From contig MWDQ01000027.1 in assembly GCA_002070645.1 (NCBI GenBank), forward strand, positions 1 through 52,189: a stretch of 52,189 bases of DNA, read 5' to 3'. The notes below the pieces were generated by a model that did not search any database, was not told the origin of the DNA, and saw only the letters and a program-made list of their open reading frames with translations. Position 1 is the first letter of the stretch. Each line of letters begins with the position of its first letter. The position numbers and the translations under genes are program-made. Source of the stretch: a candidate division TA06 bacterium ADurb.Bin131. Its GTDB lineage: Bacteria; Ratteibacteria; UBA8468; B48-G9; DTJG01. Below, piece by piece: positions 1-8,057 of this stretch.

Positions 1-101
1 CCCCTGCCTAAGGATCCGCAACTGCGGATCGATTCTCCCCCAAACATGAGGGACTTTATCCCTCATACTCCCTTGCAGTGTGCTGTACTGGGTTTTCGAA
101 T
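1..101. repeat. Hairpin-rich repeat, copy 1 (cut by window edge)
   Basis: Bases 1-89 are identical to 202-290, and similarity continues to about 101. The unit holds two perfect hairpins: 13-20 with 23-30 (GATCCGCA / TGCGGATC), and 46-53 with 59-66 (ATGAGGGA / TCCCTCAT) around a 5-base loop. A third arm, CAGTGTGCTG at 76-85, pairs with CAGCACACTG at 122-131. The unit starts at base 1, so the array probably extends to the left. I see no coding potential. It could be a dispersed palindromic repeat, a structured RNA or a terminator array; the family is not recognised. Confidence 0.85.
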
Positions 102-131
102 GTATCCTTGCTATCTGGAATCAGCACACTG

Positions 132-206
132 GTGTCGTGTCTCTTTTCAATCTTTTATTTTTGTTTTTTCTCTCGACACGACACTTTAGGAGGGGGCAAG
201 CCCCCT
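132..206. repeat. Inverted repeats joining the two repeat copies
   Basis: The spacer between the copies is also palindromic. GTGTCGTGTC at 132-141 is the reverse complement of GACACGACAC at 175-184, with a T-rich loop between them. Bases 191-197 (AGGGGGC) pair with 200-206 (GCCCCCT) across a two-base AA loop. With the flanking arms, almost all of 1-330 can fold into consecutive hairpins. No open reading frame here looks real. Confidence 0.75.
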
Positions 207-302
207 GCCTAAGGATCCGCAACTGCGGATCGATTCTCCCCCAAACATGAGGGACTTTATCCCTCATACTCCCTTGCAGTGTGCTGTACTTTGTTTTCGA
301 AT
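202..302. repeat. Hairpin-rich repeat, copy 2, entering a gene end
   Basis: Second copy of the unit, offset by 201 bases. It has the same hairpins at 214-231 and 247-267 and the same long-range arm pair, 277-286 with 320-329. It supplies the stop codon and about the last dozen codons of the minus-strand glycosyltransferase (stop at 257). The element has therefore either invaded the 3' end of that gene or been captured as its tail. Confidence 0.85.
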
Positions 303-1849
303 ATAAGGGTTTGTTGGGGCAGCACACTGGAGTATTTTTTTCTAATCTCCTGAAGAAACTTCTTTGCAAGTTCGTGTTGGGGGTTTATCTGCAAGGTTAA
401 AACAAGTTGGTCTTCTGCCTGTTTAATATTTCCTTTGTTAAACATTACACAGGCAAGGAAAAAATGACTGTCCGGGTCATCAGGTAGTAGTTTTAAGTAA
501 TCCATTGCTATTTTTTCAGCCAGATGAGCATTTTTATTCTGAAGGTAATATATTATGTTTGTCTTACTTAGTTTTGCGAAAATTTTATATTGCATCTCGA
601 CGATTGTCTGTGCCGGTGTCCAGTTGAAAAAATATGTTAGTATTCCAGCAAACGCAAGCATGCTCAATGGTTTTACAATTTTTTTTGATCTTAATTCGAA
701 TATTACTTCAGTGATTAAAAATCCTGCGCAAACTGCAAGGCATGAAACAGCAGGCAATCTATATCTTTCTGTGATGAAAAACATTACAACCCAGAGTATC
801 TGTACAATTGTAAATGCAATAAAAAGAAAGTTTTTCCGATTTCTTGCTGCAAGAATCAACCCAATAATTCCAGGAAACACTATCAGTCCAAATTTTACAA
901 ATGCAAAGTTCAATGCAGGTATTATTTCTCTTGCAACATAAACACTTAGATTTTGCGGCCATTCATAACTGCTAAAAAAAAGTAATAACTTGCGCAGCAG
1001 CAATTTCCAGAAATTAGGGTCTGTTACCGATAGCAACTCTCCCTGAGGATAGCAAAATAGCCCAACAGAATCTGTACTGTTTCCAATTTGCCAGTTAACA
1101 GGGCCATTTGTACAGATTGGGACGAATTTCCCACTTACTGCATAGTTTCTTATTGTGACAGGAAGAATTACAATTATACACGCAATTGCTCCCACCAATG
1201 TTACAGCAAGGATATGGCTTAATTTTTTTTTGGTTTTCAATGGACTGATTCTTGTTTCTGGCCAGATAAAAAAACCGACAATAACGAATGGGATAAATGC
1301 GAGTATTGTTGGTTTTGCCAGAGCAGCAAGCCCGAGTATTATTCCTGATAAAATCCAGAAAGACCATCTTTTCTTTTCAAGTGCCGTGTATAGGGAAAAT
1401 ATAAAACATATGTTTAAGAATGTAATAAGCCCATCACTGAGGATTGCAACTGAATAAAGGACAATTGTTTGATAAAAAGCATATAATCCAGCAGCAATAA
1501 GACCAGTAGTTTCATCTTTTATTTTTTTACCTAATAAATAAATCAGGTATATTGCAAAAACATCAAGAAGCGCCTGAACAATTCCAGCAAAGAAAACACT
1601 ACCTCCAGAAATCGCATAAATCAGAGCAAGAAAATATGGGTACAAAGGAGCCATGTAAAAGGCATCCCCATCAACGTAGAATGGATGTTTTAAAATGGAT
1701 TGTGCCCATAAATGAAATGTTTTCTGGTCATGCTTATCCATACAGACAGGATTGAATAATGCAGTGGATGAGAGTTGAACAAGTGTAGATAATCTAATAA
1801 CAAAACCAATGGTCAATATGGATATAAGAATAATTTTTTTGTATTTCAT
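257..1849 (-). CDS. GT39/ArnT-like membrane glycosyltransferase with C-terminal TPR
   Basis: A 530-residue polytopic membrane protein of the dolichyl-phosphate-mannose mannosyltransferase/ArnT superfamily (GT-C fold). These enzymes move a sugar from a polyprenyl-phosphate donor to protein or lipid on the periplasmic side. An N-terminal helix leads into a first loop with acidic residues (MDKHDQKTFHLW, about residues 37-48) and an APLYPYF motif, followed by about ten hydrophobic segments. The last hundred residues are soluble and resemble a TPR unit (DPDSHFFLACVMFNKGN). It overlaps the upstream epimerase by 4 bases (ATGA), so the two are co-translated. The extreme C-terminus (KVQHTAREYEG) is encoded by the left-edge repeat and is probably not native. 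Substrate unknown. Confidence 0.85.
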   Translation of the reverse strand: MKYKKIILISILTIGFVIRLSTLVQLSSTALFNPVCMDKHDQKTFHLWAQSILKHPFYVDGDAFYMAPLYPYFLALIYAISGGSVFFAGIVQALLDVFAIYLIYLLGKKIKDETTGLIAAGLYAFYQTIVLYSVAILSDGLITFLNICFIFSLYTALEKKRWSFWILSGIILGLAALAKPTILAFIPFVIVGFFIWPETRISPLKTKKKLSHILAVTLVGAIACIIVILPVTIRNYAVSGKFVPICTNGPVNWQIGNSTDSVGLFCYPQGELLSVTDPNFWKLLLRKLLLFFSSYEWPQNLSVYVAREIIPALNFAFVKFGLIVFPGIIGLILAARNRKNFLFIAFTIVQILWVVMFFITERYRLPAVSCLAVCAGFLITEVIFELRSKKIVKPLSMLAFAGILTYFFNWTPAQTIVEMQYKIFAKLSKTNIIYYLQNKNAHLAEKIAMDYLKLLPDDPDSHFFLACVMFNKGNIKQAEDQLVLTLQINPQHELAKKFLQEIRKKYSSVLPQQTLIFENKVQHTAREYEG

Positions 1850-2811
1850 TTCAGAGACACATAATATTCCACGGTTTCTTTGATTATTTCTTCAATACCG
1901 CAAGCCGGAAAAAAACCTGTGAGTTTTTTTAGTTTTGAAACATCAGGAACCCTTCTGTTCATATCCTCAAAGCCATCTTTATAAACGCTTTCTGGTTTTA
2001 CAAAAACAATCTCGGATCTGGTATTTATGAATTTCTTTACAAGTTCTGCCAATCTTAAGATCGAAACCTCCTCCTGGCTTCCTATGTTGATTATTTCTCC
2101 GAAAGCTCTTTCCGAATTCGAGAGTTTGAAAAATGCATTAACTGCATCTTTTACATGAGTAAAACACCTTGTTTGTGTTCCATCTCCAAAAATTGTTATT
2201 GGTTGATTTGAGAGTGCCTGCATTATAAATCTCGGAAGAACCATACCATATTTTTCTGTTTGTCGCGGCCCGACAGTATTAAACAATCTTACTATGATAA
2301 CCTGAAGTTTTTTTGTTTCTGCATAGGCAAGCGCCAGAAATTCATCAAGTGCCTTGCTACAAGCATATCCCCATCTTTTTCTTGATGTGGGTCCGAGGAC
2401 TATGTCATCTTCTTCATTAAAAGGTACCTTTTCATTTTTTCCATAAACTTCTGATGTTGAAGTAAAAAGCACTGGTTTTTTGTATTTTGATGCTGCATCA
2501 AAAACATTTCTTGAGCCCTGGATATTTATTTCAATGGATTGTAATGGTTTTTCAAGAACAGTTTTTACTCCAACAGCAGCCGCAAAATGGAATATAAAGT
2601 CAGAATCTCTGGATAAATACTCAACAACATCTCTATTCAATATATTTTCTATGAAGAGATGAAACTTCAGGTTTTTTAAATGGTGTTTCACATTCTCAAT
2701 TGAGCCTGTTGAAAAGTCATCTATTACGGATACTTCATTGCCAGCAGCAAGAAGAAAATCCACAAGGTGTGAACCAATGAATCCAGCACCACCTGTAATA
2801 AGATAATGCAA
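1846..2811 (-). CDS. NAD-dependent sugar-nucleotide epimerase/dehydratase (SDR)
   Basis: A 321-residue extended short-chain dehydrogenase acting on nucleotide sugars, of the UDP-glucose 4-epimerase / UDP-glucuronate decarboxylase group. Seen: the Rossmann motif GGAGFIG at 7-13, acidic residues after strand 2 (IDD, 30-32), the STSEVYG segment near 118-124, the catalytic YACSK (Tyr149, Lys153) and the substrate-loop motif RLFNTVGPRQ. The start is TTG, preceded by an AGGGG ribosome site about 8 bases upstream; no in-frame ATG fits better. It leads a two-gene minus-strand operon with the glycosyltransferase and probably makes an activated sugar for an envelope glycan. The exact reaction cannot be read from the sequence. 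Confidence 0.85.
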   Translation of the reverse strand: MHYLITGGAGFIGSHLVDFLLAAGNEVSVIDDFSTGSIENVKHHLKNLKFHLFIENILNRDVVEYLSRDSDFIFHFAAAVGVKTVLEKPLQSIEINIQGSRNVFDAASKYKKPVLFTSTSEVYGKNEKVPFNEEDDIVLGPTSRKRWGYACSKALDEFLALAYAETKKLQVIIVRLFNTVGPRQTEKYGMVLPRFIMQALSNQPITIFGDGTQTRCFTHVKDAVNAFFKLSNSERAFGEIINIGSQEEVSILRLAELVKKFINTRSEIVFVKPESVYKDGFEDMNRRVPDVSKLKKLTGFFPACGIEEIIKETVEYYVSLK

Positions 2812-3130
2812 TATTTACCCCTTTTTATTTATACATTCATCTGTAAATATTTACTAAGAACCGGGCATCAAGTAAAGAAATCTTGTTTCGTCCGGTCTTT
2901 CTACTTTTCAAACAAAGTAATTGACCGAATGTGTTTACATTATACCTGAAATCCAGGAACTTGAAAAACAGTAAGTATTGGTTCATCTTAATATATCCTG
3001 GCAAATTTGTTTCATTGAAATTTTTTAAAATGTTTTGTGATATAATAGGTTTAATTATAAATTTATCTAAGTTAATAAAGTTAATAAGATAGGCATTTTT
3101 TAAATATTAAACCTAAAATAGGGGGAAGAT
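2812..3130. promoter_or_regulatory. Divergent intergenic region with promoter and operator-like repeat
   Basis: About 320 bases between divergent genes, with no credible ORF. For the plus-strand gene there is a consensus -10, TATAAT at 3041-3046. A 10-bp inverted repeat, TAGGTTTAAT at 3046-3055 and ATTAAACCTA at 3106-3115, starts on the -10 itself. Between the arms a 9-base unit (AGTTAATAA) is repeated in tandem at 3070-3087. The best -35 candidate (TTGAAA, 3015-3020) is 20 bases from the -10, so promoter strength may depend on a regulator. A repressor at the repeat is inference. Confidence 0.6.
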
Positions 3131-5515
3131 ATGGAACAAAAATATTTTCAATTGATGTTAATTGCAGGATTATTTTTATTGCAGGTTTCTTTGTGTCAGT
3201 CAAAGGCACTTGTTATTGTTGATAAAGGTAAGACCGATGCAAAGGTTCTTATTTCTGCCCAGGCAGGTAATTTTGAAAGGCTTGCTGCAGAAGATCTTGC
3301 AGTATACATTGAAAAAATGACAGGCGCAAGGCCTGAGATAATCAATACAGAACAGGAAATTTCAAAGGCACTTACAAGAAAGGATATACCTCTTTTTATC
3401 ATTGGTTCTCTTGCGTTAAAAGAAAACCCTCAATTGCAAAAAAAGATCGATGCGGTTAAAAAGAAAAATCCAGTTCTGCGGGCAGATGCAATTGTAATAA
3501 AGACAGATGGGAACAGAGTTTATCTTGCTGGAAGCAATGAAGAATCAAATTGCAGTGCTGTTGCTGAGATACTGAGAAGATGGGGTTGTAGATTTTTCAT
3601 GCCTACAGAGTTTGGCCAGTGCATTCCTGAATACTCCCGGCTTGTTCTCGACGAGATTGATTTTGCGTATGGACCACCTTTTGAGGTTAGAATGTACTGG
3701 ATTTCATGGCTTGGGGATACAACAGGAAAAGACGAGTTTATGCGCCTTAATATGATGATCAATGAATCTGTTCCGAGTGGGCATTGTCTCGCAAGATACA
3801 CAAAGGATATTGCGCCGGGTGGCGATCCATTTAAGGTCCCGATTTCAGAAAGGTCAACTGCTGAACATGTTGCTGCAAAGGTTGAAAAACTTTATGCAGA
3901 GGGTAAAAGGTTTTCTCTCGGAATGGAAGATGGTCTTTATAGTTCAGATTCTCCGAAAGATAAGGAGTTGATGTCTCTGCAATGGGATAAATATTTTATG
4001 ACCCCTTCAATGACAGATGCCTTTATGGAGTTTTATAATAATGTTGCGGATATACTGATGAAGAAATACCCTGAAAGCAAGGCAAAGATTGGATTCCTGG
4101 CGTATTCAAATATAACCATACCGCCTGTTAGAGATATTACAGCAAAAGAACCTCTTGTTGCATATCTTGCTCCTATTGACATAGACCCGATTCATGGGAT
4201 GGATGATATAGAATCTCCACAGAAACAGGAATATAAGGATATGCTTTATAAATGGGCGAAGGTAATGCAGGGAAGGGTTGTAATCTATGATTACGACCAG
4301 GGAATGCTTGTCTGGAGAGATATTCCAAATCCATCAATTGCTGCAGTGAGGCAGGATATAAAACATTATAGAAATGCAGGGATCCTCGGAGTTGATACAG
4401 AAAGCAGGGGTGCTTTTGCAACAACATTTATCAATCTTTATATTCGGGGAAGATTAATGTGGAACCCTGATGAAGATGTTGATAAATTAATAGAAGAATT
4501 TTATCCTGCTTTTTATGGACCGATGTCAGGTCCAATGTCACAGTATTGGAATGCAATATTCAGGGCATGGGAAGATACAATTGTTACAGAACACGAGTAT
4601 TTTGTCGCACCAGCAATTTATACAGGGGATCTTGTTTTATTTCTCGAGAAAAAATTAACAGAAGCAGAAAAAATTGCAGAAAAGATTGCAGTGAAAAAGG
4701 AAAAGACAAATAATGAAAAACTTTATCTTGACCGGATGAAATTTACAAGATTGAGTTTTGATATATTGAAAAATTATATGTCGATGGTTAAAGAAGCAGC
4801 AACAAACATTGATTATACATCTGCTGCTGGTTATGGAGAAAAAGGACTTGCTGCGCGGGAACAATTAACTGCAATGAACGGAATTTTTACAACGTATAAG
4901 AGAATAGGGGAACAGGGATATGCCTGGTGGCCAGGAGAGGTACAGCAGTATAGAGAACTTTCTGGTCTGATTGATGGGACAAAGGGAACACTTGTTAAAA
5001 AACTGCCACTTGAATGGGCATTTATGAGAGATCCTGAAAATATCGGGTTAAAAGAAAAATATTATGAGTGTCCTGTGGATCTTTCATACTGGAATAAAAA
5101 TCACAAAAATTTTACTGTTAAAACAAGAAAAGATTATCCTGAAAAAACATGGGAGATTGTGACAGCAGACCTTTATATCCAGGCACAGGGAATAAGAAAT
5201 AAAGACAGGCAGAGTTATACTGGTTACGGATGGTATCGAACAAATGTGGAATTAAATAATAACGATGTTCAAGGGAATGTCCATATAATGTTTCCAGGCC
5301 TTTTTAATGAGTGCTGGTTGTATGTAAATGGTCAGCAGGTTGCTCACAGGGAAAACTATAAACCGATTTGGTGGTTTAATGACTATAGGTTTGAGTGGGA
5401 TATTGATTTAACAGGTAAACTAAAACCAGGGGAAAATACCATTGCTTTAAGGATTTATAATCCTCATCATTTTGGTGGAATGTTTAGAAGGCCATTTATT
5501 TATAGATTAAAATAA
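3131..5515 (+). CDS. Secreted DUF4838 glycoside-hydrolase-like protein
   Basis: A 794-residue exported protein with a signal peptide (MEQKYFQLMLIAGLFLLQVS, cleavage near residue 25). An N-terminal alpha/beta domain resembles the GH67 alpha-glucuronidase N-domain (LAAEDLAVYIEKMTGARPEI). A TIM-barrel-like DUF4838 core follows (about 180-480). The C-terminus, from about residue 670, is a GH2-type sugar-binding beta-sandwich (GYGWYRTNVEL, NECWLYVNGQ). DUF4838 proteins are common in polysaccharide-degrading PVC and Bacteroidota genomes and are thought to be glycoside hydrolases, but their chemistry is poorly defined. An AGGGGGAAG ribosome site precedes the ATG. The regulated-looking upstream region fits an inducible carbohydrate gene. 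A role in releasing uronic acids is inference. Confidence 0.8.
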   Translation: MEQKYFQLMLIAGLFLLQVSLCQSKALVIVDKGKTDAKVLISAQAGNFERLAAEDLAVYIEKMTGARPEIINTEQEISKALTRKDIPLFIIGSLALKENPQLQKKIDAVKKKNPVLRADAIVIKTDGNRVYLAGSNEESNCSAVAEILRRWGCRFFMPTEFGQCIPEYSRLVLDEIDFAYGPPFEVRMYWISWLGDTTGKDEFMRLNMMINESVPSGHCLARYTKDIAPGGDPFKVPISERSTAEHVAAKVEKLYAEGKRFSLGMEDGLYSSDSPKDKELMSLQWDKYFMTPSMTDAFMEFYNNVADILMKKYPESKAKIGFLAYSNITIPPVRDITAKEPLVAYLAPIDIDPIHGMDDIESPQKQEYKDMLYKWAKVMQGRVVIYDYDQGMLVWRDIPNPSIAAVRQDIKHYRNAGILGVDTESRGAFATTFINLYIRGRLMWNPDEDVDKLIEEFYPAFYGPMSGPMSQYWNAIFRAWEDTIVTEHEYFVAPAIYTGDLVLFLEKKLTEAEKIAEKIAVKKEKTNNEKLYLDRMKFTRLSFDILKNYMSMVKEAATNIDYTSAAGYGEKGLAAREQLTAMNGIFTTYKRIGEQGYAWWPGEVQQYRELSGLIDGTKGTLVKKLPLEWAFMRDPENIGLKEKYYECPVDLSYWNKNHKNFTVKTRKDYPEKTWEIVTADLYIQAQGIRNKDRQSYTGYGWYRTNVELNNNDVQGNVHIMFPGLFNECWLYVNGQQVAHRENYKPIWWFNDYRFEWDIDLTGKLKPGENTIALRIYNPHHFGGMFRRPFIYRLK

Positions 5516-5528
5516 ACCTTAGATATCG

Positions 5529-6596
5529 GTGTTATACAAAAAAGATTGGACTGAAACAAAACAAAGATTAGATTCATTCTGGAATGGAAAATACATAGGT
5601 AGGCCCTGTGTAGCAATATATGCGCAGGATAAAAAGGCAAATGTTAGCCCTCCTGAATTACCTTTGTCTGATGAAGATAGATACCTGAATATTGACTGGT
5701 TTCTCAAAAATCTTGAGTATAGGTTTTCAAACACTGCATACATAGCAGAGGCACTTCCTTCTGATTCTGTTATGGCAGGATACACACTTTCATACAGGGC
5801 AAGTGTTAAATTTAATCCAACAACTGTATGGATTGAACCAGTTGAAGATATTGATGTTGAGGACGAGAAAACCTTTGATCTTGATTTAGAGTCAAAGGAG
5901 ATAAAAAAGTTCTTTAACTTTTATAACAGGTTTGTTCAGGCTGGTTCTAAAAAATTTCTTATTGGTCAGCCAGCAATACTACCGGGACACGACCTTCTTT
6001 CAATGTTAATGGGTTCTGGAAAATTCTTGATAGGACTTATTGATAATTCAGTTGCTATGAAATCTGCAATTATGAAACTTGCAGAAAACTGGGTTCTTAT
6101 TAATAAAAAAATTATAGAGATTTATAAAGAATACCAGGAAGGTTATGGAATATGCTGGTTGGCATTATGGTGTCCATATTCATTTGTTTCAACACAATCA
6201 GATATTTCCTGCATGCTTTCAAAAGAGATGTTTGAGCAGTTTATTATTCCTGAAATTGAGATGGTTTGCAGAGAATTTAAAACTGTTGTCTATCATCTTG
6301 ATGGACCAGGTGCTCTTCATCATCTTGATAGATTGTGTAAAATTCCAGAGATACAAATGATACAATGGGTTCCTGGTGCAGGGAGTACCTATTCTGTGAG
6401 AGAGTGGCTGTGGTTGTATAAAAAAATCCAGGACTCAGGGAAAAAAGTTATGGCATATGTTATGCCAGAAGAGGTTGAGTTTTTTATTAAGAATCTTGAT
6501 GCAAAACTTTCGTATATTGTATGTAATTGCAAAACAAGAAAAAATGCAGAACATCTTTTGATAAACATCGAAAAATGGTCAGGCGCAAAAATATAG
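5529..6596 (+). CDS. URO-D superfamily protein (corrinoid methyltransferase-like)
   Basis: A 355-residue TIM-barrel protein of the uroporphyrinogen decarboxylase/MtaA-CmuA methyltransferase superfamily. Supporting features are the N-terminal pattern (RLDSFWNGKYIGRPCVAIYA), the C-terminal YHLDGPGALHHLD segment, where His/Asp could bind zinc, and IQWVPGAGS. It does not look like true HemE and there are no haem genes nearby. Family members often sit beside glycoside hydrolases or B12-dependent methyl transfer genes, and many are uncharacterised. The start is GTG, 13 bases after the DUF4838 stop, so it is in the same operon. A demethylase or methyltransferase role on methylated sugars is one possibility but unproven. 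Confidence 0.7.
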   Translation: MLYKKDWTETKQRLDSFWNGKYIGRPCVAIYAQDKKANVSPPELPLSDEDRYLNIDWFLKNLEYRFSNTAYIAEALPSDSVMAGYTLSYRASVKFNPTTVWIEPVEDIDVEDEKTFDLDLESKEIKKFFNFYNRFVQAGSKKFLIGQPAILPGHDLLSMLMGSGKFLIGLIDNSVAMKSAIMKLAENWVLINKKIIEIYKEYQEGYGICWLALWCPYSFVSTQSDISCMLSKEMFEQFIIPEIEMVCREFKTVVYHLDGPGALHHLDRLCKIPEIQMIQWVPGAGSTYSVREWLWLYKKIQDSGKKVMAYVMPEEVEFFIKNLDAKLSYIVCNCKTRKNAEHLLINIEKWSGAKI

Positions 6597-6666
6597 ATTT
6601 TCTTAACAGTTTTAGTCCATTACATTTAGAGGAGTATATTAATTTCTTAATAATTCAGAGGATTCA

Positions 6667-7971
6667 ATGAATATTTTGAGAAAGATTTATGTAGTTTTTG
6701 CTATAATCATTTTTCCTGCTACATTTTCTATTGGTGGAGTTTCTTCATTATTTGCTCAGCCGAAAATTCCTGACAATGAAAATGGTGCTATCGTGCTTAA
6801 AGATGCATTCAAAATACTTGATAATATTAGCCGTGAATACGAGAAAGACCTGAAATATATGCCCTATGGGGGCACGCTAAACTGGGAAGATGTATCACCT
6901 GAACAAAAGAAAAAGATAAATGATTTAATTTTTAATAATCCTGATTTCATAAAAATGTTTCAATTACTTGAAAAAGCATCTGAAATGGAATGCGTTTTTA
7001 CAAATACAAAAAGTGCACCACCTGAATTTTTGCATATTCAGTCATATCTTAGGACATTTGTTCGTATGCTTTGTTCAAAATCAAAGATTGAAGCAGAAAA
7101 TGGGAATATTAATGCCTCTTTAAAAACATCTCTGACAGCATTAAAACTGGGCAGGTGCCTGTCAAATGAGAAATCAGTTATTTCGCAGATGGTAAGGATA
7201 GCAACAGATATGATTTCTATGCGTCATATTGAACAAATTCCTGATGCCAGAAATGTTGATTTAGCAATGTATAGATCAATAATTGAATACACGGAAAAAG
7301 AAAGGAAAGAGAACATTATTTCAGAGGTATTGATACAGGAAATGATTGTATTTGGAATGCCAGAATTACTCAAACAATTCGAATCAGTATTATGCTTGAA
7401 CTCTGAGAAAAAGGAATTAACCAATAAGGAAAGGGAAGATCTTAAAAATATTTTTGGCACAGAAAACATTGAAGATGTTAAAAAAATTGCCAGAGAATAC
7501 TGGATTGATGAGATATCTTTTTATATAAAAATGATGGGAGAAATGATTTTATATTCGAGTAAGCCCTATTACGAAGGAAAAATCAGGATTGAACAACTTG
7601 AGAAGGAAATTAAGCAATTACCAGAAAAAAAAGCATCTATCTCTAGGGGGTTATTTCCGGCATACGTCCGGGCATATCAACAGGAATCAAATCTTGATGC
7701 TGTGCTCGGCGCAGCAGAGATTGGTCTTGCGATAAGAGTTTACAGGAAAATGTATGAAAAATATCCAGAGAACCTTACACAACTTATCCCAGTGGTTCTC
7801 CCTGAACTACCGATAGATCCTTTTACTGGAAGGCAGTATATCTATAGAAAAAATGTAGACAGTATCATTGTTTATAGTGTTGGAGAAGACATGAAAGATG
7901 ATGGTGGGATTGAAGAAAAAACGTTGAAACCTGATATTGTATGGAATGAATTTTTAATCCTGAATAAGTAG
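6667..7971 (+). CDS. Exported protein with pseudopilin-like C-terminal domain
   Basis: A 434-residue protein of unknown function with an N-terminal signal or anchor (MNILRKIYVVFAIIIFPATF, Ala-rich site near 31). The middle is alpha-helical and charged. The last hundred residues resemble the C-terminal domain of GspG-type major pseudopilins: a long helix (AIRVYRKMYEKYPENLTQLI), then LPIDPFTGRQYIYRK, VYSVGEDMKDDGG and the end. No prepilin cleavage motif is present at the N-terminus, so it is not a normal pilin. Such tails recur in PVC-group hypothetical proteins. The start ATG follows an AGAGG site. It lies 70 bases after the URO-D gene and may share its transcript. Confidence 0.6.
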   Translation: MNILRKIYVVFAIIIFPATFSIGGVSSLFAQPKIPDNENGAIVLKDAFKILDNISREYEKDLKYMPYGGTLNWEDVSPEQKKKINDLIFNNPDFIKMFQLLEKASEMECVFTNTKSAPPEFLHIQSYLRTFVRMLCSKSKIEAENGNINASLKTSLTALKLGRCLSNEKSVISQMVRIATDMISMRHIEQIPDARNVDLAMYRSIIEYTEKERKENIISEVLIQEMIVFGMPELLKQFESVLCLNSEKKELTNKEREDLKNIFGTENIEDVKKIAREYWIDEISFYIKMMGEMILYSSKPYYEGKIRIEQLEKEIKQLPEKKASISRGLFPAYVRAYQQESNLDAVLGAAEIGLAIRVYRKMYEKYPENLTQLIPVVLPELPIDPFTGRQYIYRKNVDSIIVYSVGEDMKDDGGIEEKTLKPDIVWNEFLILNK

Positions 7972-8002
7972 GACCAATTAAAATATCTTTTTCCCAGCAG
8001 TA

Positions 8003-8016
8003 AATATTGCAATATT
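8003..8016. other. Perfect 14-bp palindrome before the MTHFR operon
   Basis: AATATTGCAATATT is a perfect palindrome in the 86-base gap before the MetV-RnfC gene and is followed by an ATTTTTG tract. It could be a weak terminator for the preceding gene or an operator. A -10-like TAAAAT at 8027-8032 lies just downstream. Confidence 0.4.
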
Positions 8017-8057
8017 ATTTTTGTGTTAAAATAAGACAACTTAAAAAAGGCGAAAAG

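Noticed and set aside
1..305. CRISPR array
   Set aside because: Only two copies of a unit of about 100 bases with internal palindromes, not short repeats with unique spacers, and no cas genes.
121..369. An 82-codon minus-strand frame across the left repeat
   Set aside because: It is made almost entirely of palindromic repeat sequence and has no ribosome site or family pattern.
5529..6596. Genuine haem-pathway HemE
   Set aside because: Sequence pattern and neighbours fit the broader URO-D/methyltransferase group, with no other tetrapyrrole genes present.
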